Below the pieces are notes generated by a model, which saw nothing but the letters and a program-made list of their open reading frames with translations, was not told where the DNA came from and ran no database searches. DNA of 64,000 bases from Trebouxia sp. TZW2008 (taxonomy: Eukaryota > Chlorophyta > Trebouxiophyceae > Trebouxiales > Trebouxiaceae), in NCBI GenBank assembly GCA_002118135.1, contig BDIU01000204.1:1-64000 (forward strand), read 5' to 3'. Shown piece after piece: positions 12,293-24,200 of this stretch (the stretch's first letter is position 1; each line of letters starts with the position of its first letter). Both the position numbers and the translations under genes were made by a program.

Positions 12293-15200
12293 ATGTCAGG
12301 TAGGTATGCTTATCGAGGGCGACGCGGGGGAGGCAGACTCGCAACTGGACAGAGACCTGTGAGCGAGAGTAACCGGATCGATATCGCAGAACAGCTAGCT
12401 CAATTTCAAGCTAGTGATGAGTCAGGTACCCACATGCCCCTTTCCGCGCTCCTTGCCGCGCATTGTCTTTTCCATGACTGAGTACTGCTTGCAGAGTTTA
12501 CTTTTGACTCTGGTCTCAGCAACCACGACCGAGCCGTTGTGCATGTCCAGTGTAAAAAGTATGGCTTGACATCAAAGAGCTATGGGTAAGGCAATGAGTT
12601 CATCACTCAGGAATTTGCCAGCAGCAAATCAAGTGCAACTAATCATCTTCACTGACGGTTGCAGTAAGGGGAATGAGAGAGCTGTCAAAGTGTTTAAGCA
12701 CAAAGGCAAGCAAAAACATTCAAAAGACATCTTTGACTTGAGCTTTCAAGCAGAATCCCTTGCTGTGCTGAATGACCACTTTCAGGTAGTCTTCCTCTCA
12801 TTGTCCTACTGGTATGCATGACTGCAGCTTTGGCTTCGGCCCATCCTTGATAAGCACATTGCCTTTGCAATTGGCAGAAGAACAAGCTCACACTTTGAGC
12901 ACATTTCACATTCAGACAAAGCCGGCACAATACGAGGTTGACAAGTTGCAATGCCTTGTGGCCAGTATGCACCAGCATGCTACTTACAACAGCTGCTTTG
13001 CCGTGTCTCAAAAGACTTGCAATGTCAACCATCTAACCATAATCATCACTATCACCATACTCTCACCATCACAATCTGCACTGTTGTCACCAGCACCATC
13101 ACCATCACCATGACATCTCTATTGCCATCACAATGTCCTTTGTTGCCACAGGCACTAACACCACCACAGGCCAACCGTATACCAATGCATATCACCCAGC
13201 TCCCTCCTTGAAACACAATCAGCATTGAGGCCAAAATAACATCACTGCAGCAGACAAAGCGCCTTCAAACAATCAGTCAGCACTGAGGCATATGTGTGTG
13301 TGTTGTGACAGGAGTACCCTCCCTCCCCAGCAGAACTTCAGGCTGCGGCAGATGGGTTGGCCAATGACCCCGCCCGCTTGCACACCCTGTCAGCTGACTT
13401 CAGCACTGTTGCCCTCAGCCCAGGTGCATATTACTCTAGAGCATATTGACTGCAAATGATATCGACTGATGGGTTGGCCAATGACCCTGCCTGCCTGCAT
13501 ACCTTCTCAGCTGACTTCAGCACTGTTGCCCTCAGCCCAGTAACATTGCAACTTACCTTATGCTTTCAGCACGCGACTGCAGCAGTGTCACACTCAGCCC
13601 AGGTGGACTGCAAGGTACTTTGTCTTGCTTAGTATCAGATGTCAGCACTGCTCAGTATCAATATTAGCACTGTTGCTCCCAGCGCGGTACACAACAAGTT
13701 CCCTGGTCTTTGTGATTATGACACCACAGCAGTGTTGCACTCAACCTGCCCGCCTGCATACCATTTTGGCTGACTTCAGCATTGTTGCCCTCAGCCCAGG
13801 TGCATCACCTTGTCATGTTGTATGGCTCTGTGTTTATGCTTGGATCATCAAGGCTCTGTGTGCGTCCCGGCTGAAGAGTCTGTCATTGCCGCCTCAAAAA
13901 GCAACATTTTCTTATGTGATCTGCGCTGCAGGCATTGGGTGAGTGTTGATGTCTAAACAATTGATGACAGCATCAAATAAACAGCTAGCAGTAGAGCATG
14001 AACATACATACATGCAATGCCTGGCTATGCAATTCCAATGCCATGCACCTCATGTGCATGCAGATGGCAGCCCTGCATCATCACACGCTGGCAGTGGCCG
14101 CACTCCCAGGAAGCGTAAGGCCAGCGGTGGCAGTGCAGCTACCTTCAGTGAGCAGCAGGTGGCGCAGCGGTGGCAGGCCTACCAGACCAAGCGGCAGCAG
14201 CCAGCTGTGCAGAAGATGGGCGCTACCACTGCAGCCCTGCCCATTGCAGCCTACAGGTCTGCTCCTCACTGTTCACCATGTCCTTTGCCATGTAATAACA
14301 TAATTCTACAGTCTACTCTTGACTGTGTGCCATGTGAATTTTCAGATATGCCCCTCACTCTTATCATGTACCATGTGCCACTTGTCCGTGCAGGTCTGCC
14401 CTTGACTGTTGATTGTGCACCACGTGCCATGTGACTGTGCCCTTCTTGGTGTATGATAAGCTGGTTGACTATACACATGATGCCAATTGCAGCTACTGGC
14501 CTCTTGTTCACCATTGCTTGTGTGCTACATGCCGTGAGCTAAGTACCATGTGACTGCATACTATCTGTGTATGACAAAGTTGTTGATGGTTCCTGTGAGT
14601 CGTGTTTGGCCACTTTGGGGACAGCAAGGCTGCAACCACTGCAGCTTTGCCCTTGTGTGTGGCCTACAGGTCTGCTCCTCACTGTTGACCACGAGGAGGT
14701 ACAAAGGTGCCTGCCCAATACTTCTTGTCCTCAGTGTACAGTTGTTGCCTATCCGCAAAGTGCCTATGCACTCCTGCATGTATAGCACGCCTGTCAATCA
14801 AGTGCCATTGATTGCCTGATTGACACCTGTGCCTGCACAAACATGAGGTAGGTACCAGGTGCACCTGTTGATCATGCGCCATGCAGTATGAGGATGTCGA
14901 TTTGTTCTATGTAAGACTAGCCTTTAGACTGACAGCAAGACATCTGTTCACTCTGTTGTGACAGTACAGAAGCACCTCTTTTCCAGCCCACCAGATGCTC
15001 TTGACTGTTGAGATGCAAGCAGTTGCTCCAGACTCCAGCTTTCTACTCAAGGTCAGTGAGCCTGCAGGCAGTACATGACAGGTAGATGGTGCTGCCTAAG
15101 GGTGCCAGGTGTCACAACACTTTTGTTTCCCTACCTCTGTCCCCCTGCTCCTCCCTTTTGCAACCCCACACCCCCCCCCCCGGCACCCTTTTCCCCACAG

Positions 15201-18200
15201 CCCTTTCTCTCATCCCTTGCTCGAGTAAGACCGCACATCTCATGCCTGGTCAATCAGCTTCACCTCATGTGCAGGCAACAAATCCTGGAGGCAGTGTTAA
15301 GCAGCCAAATGGTGCATATCATTGGCGAGACAGGGTATGGCAAGACCACTCAAGTGCCTCAACACATGCTCTGCACAGGCAATGACATTCTGAACAGTGT
15401 GGATAATACCTTATGTGCAAGCAGCAGTGGACTGCAATGTGCAGTGTCAAGCAGCCAACTGGTGCTGATCAGTGGGGAATTTAGCTGCAGCAGGACCACT
15501 CAGTGCCCCAGTACATCTTGCATCAAGCCAGGGCAAAGAACAATCCCTGCCAGCAGCTCAGTCAATCACTGTGCAATAAATTGATTGACTGTGCTACACT
15601 CAATGTGCAGGCAGCAAATTCTGGAGGCAGTGTCAAGCAGCCAGGTAGTGCTGATCAGTGGAGAAACTGGCTGTGGCAAGACCACCCAGGTGCCCCAATA
15701 TATCCTAGACCAGGCCTGGGCTGAGGGGAAGCCTTGTCGCCTGTTATGCACGCAGCCAAGGCGTATCTCAGCTGTCTCTGTGGCTGATAGAGTGGCTAGT
15801 GAAAGGGGAGAGTCTCTTGGAGATACTGTTGGCTACACCATCCGTCTTGACTCCAAGTAAGCTGCATTGAAGCTCTTCATACAGCATTTGCTGTGACACA
15901 TGCTTTATGGTTATCTCTGTGGCCAACAGAGGGGTCAACAACAGGTAAGAGTCATTGGGGGATACAGTTGGCTACGCCATCCATCTTGATCACAAGTGAG
16001 CTGCACTGAAAGCATGTCAAGACTGTTTGGCTGCCTCTGTGGCTGGAAAATTGGCCAGTGAAAGGGGAGACTCACTTGGGAATACTGTCAGCCACTGAAC
16101 CCGTCTTGGCTCCAAGTCAGCTGCACAGAAAGCATGTACAATGCATCTTGTCTGTCTCTGTGCACACCAGAGTGCTCAAGAAGTCAAATTGGCTGGAGAC
16201 ATGCTTACACTACAAATGTGATCCTGACCGCGTTTTGGACATGCAGGGGCGGGCTCAACAGCTCCCTGATGTTCTGCACCAATGGCATCCTGCTGCGCAT
16301 GCTGACGAGCGGCGACGGCCTGCAAGACGTCACGCACATCGTCGTAGACGAGATCCACGAGCGCGACAAGTTCGCCGACTTCCTGCTGATCACAGTGCGC
16401 GACCTACTGCCGAGCCGGCCGCAGCTGCGCCTGGTGCTCATGTCCGCCACCCTCAACGTAGAGCTGTTCCAGGGTTACTTTGATGGCTGCCCACTGATCA
16501 AAGTGCCTGGCTATACCTACCCTGTGCAGGTGACGCACTTGTTGTACCCAAAGACAGCTATTTGTTGTGCATGACTGTGAGCACCTTGCTGTTACAAGGC
16601 CTTGCCTCATGCAGTGTCTGCTTCTGCCAGCACTGGCCATGGGCTGTTGTTGTGGCTGGCCTCTGTTCAAATTGCCTGGCTGTACTTACCCTGTGCAGGT
16701 GACCCCATTCTCTCACACAATAGCAGCCATAGATGTGTATGTTGATGCATGATGGCAGATCAAGCAACAAAATGCCAGCCAAATTGCATCACACCAGGTT
16801 GTCACAGTCACAAGCTGCCTTCTGGGACCAAAGCTTTTGGCCATGATGCCAATTGGCAATCACACTTTTGCCTTCTGAGGTTGACAGATGTCTGCTACTG
16901 GGCTTAGCATGCATGTCAACAACTTGATGATGCAGGACTTGTATCTGGAAGACATCCTGAAGCTCATCGGCTACAATGCTCCAGACGACTACATCCCAGA
17001 CTCAATAGGCAATGAAGACAGCAGCTCAACTGCAAAAGGTGCCTTGAATCGTTTACAGACAGCCACAATAGAGCAGGCCATCATGGATGCGTTTTTGACT
17101 GGAGATGAGGACAGCTGGGACCGGCTCATGGAGCTCACAGGGGCACAGGGCGGGACTCATGACACAGCGCTGGTCAATGTTGCGCATCCATCCACAGGTG
17201 ATGCCTTTGCCTCCTGATGCTGCCTTTCATTACCACTGTTGACATGGCTGAAAGGAGAAGAGCACAGCATTGGTCAATGTTGCGTACCTGTCAACAGGTG
17301 AGGCGTTTGCTTCCTGTTGTTGCCTTCCTAAGAATTTCTTTGACATGGCTCAACGGGGACAAGGACAGATGGGAGCGACTCATGAAGTTGACAGGGGCAC
17401 ATGGGGGCACCCAGGATATGGCCATGATCAATGTTGCCCATCTATCCATCCACAGGTGATGTCAGCTTAATTGCACGAAGCAGACCAAGTTGCAATGCTA
17501 CAGTCTGGTTGCTGCCATGAACATTGTTGTGGGCAGCACATGCAGGTCTGCATGTATGTCAATGCTGCAAGACCCAGGGTGCAGCCCTGATCAATGTTGT
17601 GCAACCAGCCACAGATGATGCCTTTGCCTCCTGCAATTGCCTGTGATAGGCTTTGTGGGCGGCTCAGGATGCGACGCTGGAGTGCTCAGAGCATGCCTTC
17701 TAGCTGCAATGTTTGATCAATGCCGCACGTCCAGCCACAGGCGATGGCACCTCTTCACACTGCAGCATGAATGCAGGTGCGACAGCATTGATGGCAGCAG
17801 CCGGTAAGGGCTGATTGTATGAGCTGTCAATGCTGCTGGCCGCTGGAGCCAAGCCAGAGATGCAGTCTAAGGCCAGCATAGCTAGAGACTGTTCACTGCG
17901 ACTTTAGTTTGTGCAGGTCAGCAAGAAACAAGATGGCGTTAATGCAGGTGCAACAGCGCTGATGGCAGCAGCCGGCAAGGGCCGTCTGCACGAGTTGTCA
18001 ATGCTGCTGGCAGCTGGTGCAGCGCCAGAGATGCAGTCTAAGGCTGGCACAGCCAGAGATTGGGCCCTGCGCTTCGGCCATGCTGAGGCTGCTGAGATAC
18101 TGCAGCAGCATGAGGAAGCTGCCGTGGAAGCTGATGTGGCAGCTGGTGGAGCGATTGCGCTTAGTCACTACCAGGTGAGCTGTCTAGTTGGTGCTGTTGC

Positions 18201-21200
18201 GCAGGTTATTCATCACCCTCATGGGGCATAATGAATATCACCTTTCACGCAGAGCATATCCAGCTGTTTGCAACCTCAAGTTTCGCTTCTTCGTTTCAGT
18301 AGCCTTATACCAAATTTCTCCAGAGATGATCACGCTTGAATGTGACGCGTGCACCAATTCATATGCTGCTGTCAAGGTGCAACAAGTTTTGCACAGGTTT
18401 TCAGGTGATGCAACTGACACAATCCCAAATGTGTGATTGCATGTGCAGGCCAACACAGATGCTGATGAGGTGGACATTGATTTGATGGTGACCTTATTGA
18501 AGTACATCTGCGGAGAATCCCCCTACAGCAGGGGGGAGGAAGGGGGGCTCATCCTGGGGGCTGTCCTGGTCTTCCTGCCAGGTCCGCCCTGCTACTTCTT
18601 GTGCAGTCTTCTTCACGTCGCAGACATGACTACATTGGGGTAACAATTGCGTTTGTTCCGAGGAATCAATGGTTCCCTTCTTATCAAGCAGTGCTTCTTC
18701 TGACCTCTTCTCTTTCTTCTCTTTCTTCTTCTTCTTCTTCTTCTTCTTCGATCCCATCTTCTCTTCTTAGGGTTCTTGCTTCAAGCGTTATCTGTTCGTC
18801 TGTCTGTCCGTCCATCCGTCTGTCTGTCTGTTTGTCTGAGTCAACCATCTCAAGTGTGCAGGGTAGGATGAGAACATCAGGCTAAAGAGACTGCATTGGT
18901 TCGAAGGCCAGACGTCTGACGCAATCTTCATCTTTATTTTCCATCACATTTCCTTGTTTTTGTGTTTTTACAGCGGTGATGCCAAAGTCACCCTGAAAAG
19001 GTGATGCCTGTCACCTGTCTTGACTGTGCTGGGTGGCATGAGATCATAAGGCTGAAGGCTCTGCGTCCACGCCAGGCCATGTTTGACCGTATTCTTCTGT
19101 TATACAATGGCTTGCCACTATTTCATCATTTTGCAGCAGAATTTACAAGCTTGCTCCTTCGCTTGGAATCATTTACAACATGATGCAGGCTGGGATGAAA
19201 TCATACGGCTGAAGGAGCAGCTGGAAAAGCTGCCCTGTTTCAGGGGCCGGGGCTACTCCCTGCTGCCCCTACACAGCATGGTCGCCCCCCAGGAGCAGCG
19301 CAGGGTCTTTGTGAGACCCCCTACAGGGGTGCGCAAGATTATCCTAGCCACCAACATTGCAGAGACAGCCGTCACCATTGATGACGTTGTCTGTGTCATC
19401 AATTCAGGTAATTTTTTGAGTACACGCCCTTGTGCTATGATGAGCTGTGCTGTGCTGTGTTGTGCTAAGCTGTGCAATGCAAAACCATCCTGGCTACCAA
19501 CATTGCAGAGAGAGCCGTCACCATTAACGCCGTCGTCTGCGTTGTCAACTCAGGTAACAGCCCAACCTTTGATCCTGTCATGTACTCTGCAGCATGTTTG
19601 TGCAAAATTGTTCTACCCACCAATATTGCAGAGACGGCTGTCACGATTGATGACGTCGTCTGTGTCATCAACTCAGGTGACATTCTAAGCACAGCGTCCA
19701 TCGGACTTCTCGAGAAGATGCGAACGCGCAAGATTGGGCAGAACTTCAGCAGTGCCATTGTGCTGTGCTGCGCCGTGCTATGCAATGCAAGATCATCTTT
19801 GCCAGCAACATTGCAGAGACAACCATCACCACGGCTGATGTTGTCTGGATCATCAACTCAGGAAGCCCAAGCTTTTGTGCTAAGCTGTTCTGTTCTGTGC
19901 CGTGCTATGCTATGCTATGCTATGCTATGCTATGCTATGCTATGCTATGCTATGCTGGATCATTTTGGCCACAAACACTCCAGATGTTGTTGTCTGACAA
20001 ACAGTGCATGTTGTATGACAGGGCGTTTGAAAGAAAAGAGCTACGACCCCTACACAGGGGTGTCAACCCTACAGTCTGCCTGGGTCAGTCAGGCCAGTGA
20101 GAAGCAGCGCAGGGGCAGGGCAGGGCGATGTCAAGCTGGAATAGCCTTCCACTGCTACTCACGCACTCGCAGTCAAGCCATGGCAGAACTGCAACTGCCT
20201 GAGCTCAAACGCAGCCCCCTAGACGAGCTCTGCCTTCAGGTGACTTGTCTTGTCATAGTCATCCTGTCTTGTCGACTCGCACTCACCCATTCAGTCCTCT
20301 TTACTGCTACTCAAGTGCTCATAGCCAAGCCATGGCAGGACTGCAACTGCCAAAGCTGAAGCGCAGCCCCCTAGACGACCTCTGCCTTCAAATGACTTGC
20401 TTTGTTACTGTCACCCGTTCAACCCTTCTTCACTTCACTGCTGCTGTTGAAAAGATTGGCCCAATACAATCAAAACGGCAGCCAAGGTATGGCAGAACTG
20501 CAACTGCCCAGAGTCTGAGTAAGGAGGGCACTTGCAGGTGAAGCTGTTGGAAGGTGGAGCGTCTGGCCCCACAGTGGCAGCCTTTTTGGGTAAGGCAGTT
20601 GAACCCCCAGTGTATGCAGCAGTCAAGAATGCCCTGAGGCTGCTAGAGGACATAGGGGCAATCCAAGAACACACAGAAGCCCTGACTAAGCTAGGGCGGC
20701 ACCTGGCAGCCCTGCCCCTGTCCCCAAGGATTGGCAAGCTGCTGCTTTATGGCGTGATGTTTGGGTGCTTGGACCCAATTCTCACTGTGGCCTGTTGCAT
20801 GGCATACAGGTAATGCCTGACAATTTTACACTGGTCAGCTGCTGCATGGAGGTAAGTAGTGCATGGTCAGTGATGACATTCACGCCATGCTATGGCTGAG
20901 ACTGATGATGCAGGCACAGTGTCTTGCTGCTTCAGCAGCAGGAACTTGCTTGAAGGAAACAGTTGCAGGACATGTAGTTGTCACTCAATTCTTTTACTGT
21001 TGCCAAGTTGCTGCTGTCTGCAATGTGCATTGCCTGGTTCAAAGGCCAGCAGGAATCAGTCAGCACTCATGCCCAATCAGCCTGCTCAGTTCTAGCCTTG
21101 GCAAGGCATTTTTTGAATCTGAACATTGGGTGTGCAGGGATCCCTGGGTGTTGTCAGTGGAATCAGGGGCACGCAAGGCACCACTTCAAAGCTGGCGTAG

Positions 21201-24200
21201 CCTGGCCGAGGGGGCTCGGGGCTCTAGCAATCATCTTGCCTGGGTCAAGGCCTTAAACAAACACCTTGAAACCACTTGCTATTGCTGCGGTGGTGCATTT
21301 GCCTTCTTTACTTCTGCCTCATTCAGTCTGCCAATTCATGTGCAGGGATCCTTGGATGCTGCCAGTTGAGTCAGGGGCACGCAAGGGATCAATCCAAAGC
21401 CGTCGCAACCTAGCTGAGGGGGCGGGGGCTCTAGTGATCATCTGGCTGTGGTTGTCCTGCTCAACAGTAGGCTTTGGGACAGAAATCTCACTCTAGTCGT
21501 TGAGACTAACCCGTTCTTGGCTGTACAGGGACCCTTGGGTATTGCCAGTAGAGTCAGGTTTGCGCAAGGCGTCAATTCATAGTCAATGCAGCTTGGCTGT
21601 GGGGCCAGGAATGTGCTAGTGACCACCTGTCCTTGACCAAGCCCTTCAACAGCAGCCACAGAATGCTGGCCTTGCAGAGAGTCCCCCCATAGCGTCAAGT
21701 TCCCACATCATTGTCACTAGGGTCCAAAGTGCACTGACGTTCACGTGATGTGCAGGGACCCTTCGGTGTTGCCACTGGAGTCAGGGGCACGCAAGGCATC
21801 AATCCAAAGCTGTCGTAGCCTGGCTAAGGGGGCAGGGGGTCCTAGAGATCACCTGGCCTTGGTCAATCTCCTTGCATTTGACTTGAGGCAGATTCTCACC
21901 CTGCACGTTGCATGTGCAGAGATCCTTGGGTGTTGCCAGTGGAATCTGGTGCACGCAAAGCATCAATCCAAAGCCGTCGTAGCTTGGCGGAAGGGGCGGG
22001 GGGCTCTAGCGATCATCTGGCCTTGGTGAAGGCCTTCAATGGGTGGGCAGCAGCCAAAAGGGCGGGGCAGGAGCGGTCCTTCTGCAGCAGCAACTTCCTC
22101 AGCATGAGCACCATGACCATGATCAATGGCATGAGGGGCCAGCTGCTTGGGGAGCTGCAGGTTTGAGCCATCACAATTCCTATGCTGTCTCCCTCTTGTG
22201 TCAGGATTTCTAAAAGCAGACCGCTGCAGCAACACCTTCCTCAGGATGAGAACCAGGGTCATGATGAATGGCATGAGGAGCCAGCGGCTTGGGGAGCTGC
22301 AGGTCTGAGTCATCTTTGCAACTGGCGAAATATTTGCTGTTGAACCACAGCGCTGTTAGACGCTTTTTTCTGCAGCAGCACTTGCCTCAGCATGAGCACC
22401 ATGACCATGATCAACAGCATGAGGAGCCAGCTGCTGGGAGAGCTGCAGGTTTGTGTCACCACTGGACTTCAGTGAATGTGGCCCCAAGCATTATGCCAAT
22501 GCCAGAATATGTTCAGCTGCATGGAAAGCATGTGGGCCACATGACGCACATTCATACCAACCTGCTTTATTCTCACGCTGGAGTTGCATTTGCTATATAG
22601 TAGTCTCACCTTGTAGTACTTCTTTTGCTGTTCAGCTCGATTGTACACTTATACGTCTACATATGTGTCAGGGCCAATGATAGCATGCAAATCCAGACTT
22701 GCTGCATTCTGAGCAACAGCAAGAGCTTTCCAAAGACAGCATGCGTCTGACAGAGCTCTTGTTGATGCTCACAATGGATCAAGTCTGGATTTGCATGATA
22801 TGATTGGCCCCGACACATATGTAGACGCACTAGTGTACCATCATTGCTGAAGTGCTACAAGCTCAGATCAGTGTGCAGCACATCATATCTAGCACTGCAT
22901 ACACATAACATGCCTTGAGCTTTGCTTCCCAAAGGACAGAACGCAACAATTGTTGCGCTTTTGACTTGTAGGGTGAGAAGTCCTGATTGGTAGTTTATAC
23001 AACAGACTATTTTTGACTATTATACATATGTTTTGCATTTCAAGCCAAACGCCTTTTTGTGCAGTGATCAGAACACCTCCAAGCCAGAGGCCAAAGCAAA
23101 CGTGGTATGTCTTCTGCGGTAGTCTGGTTTGATGCACAGCTTAGCCAACACAGCAGTGCACACTGTATCACATTGGTATCTGAAGCTTGACTCGATTGCT
23201 AACGGCAGGATGCTGTGTATGCTGCAGTGCCAGGATTGTCAGGTCGTCCTTCGCGTACCTGCTATTGTGCAGCAGGTATGCGACATATTGTGTAATGTGT
23301 GCACAGCTTTTTCAGCGCCTCAGCGCACAAGTGTGAGCATTGGTATCGGAAGCTTGAGTCAGTGCTTGAAGGCAGTGTTGTGTGTCCTGCTGCGTTACGG
23401 CGGACAGCATACACAACACAGCAGTGCACAAAGGGTCACAATGATTCTGAGCCAGAAGCTGAAGGCAGTGTGTGCGTCTACTGCTAGACTGGCTTTTGAT
23501 AGACAGCTGAATCAGCCTCTTGGTTCATTGAAGGAGCACTACAGCCAAGGCAGCCTTTCATTCAGGGAGAGTCTGTCTGTCAAGAGTCCGTTGTCAGCAC
23601 AGCAGTGCACACAGACATCTCTAAACTGCTGTTAGCGGCAATGTGGTGTGTCTGCTGCAGTATGGAGGTCTGGTGGACAGCTTACCCAGTGCTTCAAAGA
23701 ATGTGGCTGATGGGGGTCTGGTGCGCAGCGTGTTGGGCTGTGGCTCCTGACCCCTAGTGTGCTGTGCCTGTGTTGGGGTTGGCATTCAGCTTCAGCAACA
23801 CAGCTTAGCCAAGACAGCAGGGCACAAAGACTATCAGGGGCTGCCAAAATGTGAGGCATAGATCAAACCCTCTGTGCTGTGTTTGCTGCAGTATCGAGGT
23901 TTGGTAGACAGCTTACCCAGTGCTTCAATAAACGCAGCTGATGGAGGGCTGGTGCGCAGCGTGTTGGCCTGTGGCTTCTATCCCCTGGTTGGCCGCCTGC
24001 TACCCCAAAAGCACAGGCACCAGGCTGCCACTGTCATAACTGCCAAGGAAGAAAAGGTATCTGCCCTGCTTGGTGCTGCCAAGATTGCCAAGGTGCCTGC
24101 TTTGTTGTGACGATGCCACCGTCATTACTGCCAAAGAGCAAAAGGTATTTGCGCTGCTGAAATAGTGAAAACAACAATCGCAACAACGGTACTCATGCTG

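Noticed and set aside
18890..18912. GGTTCGAAG B-box-like word
   Set aside because: No D-arm or acceptor pairing upstream; it lies in a helicase intron.
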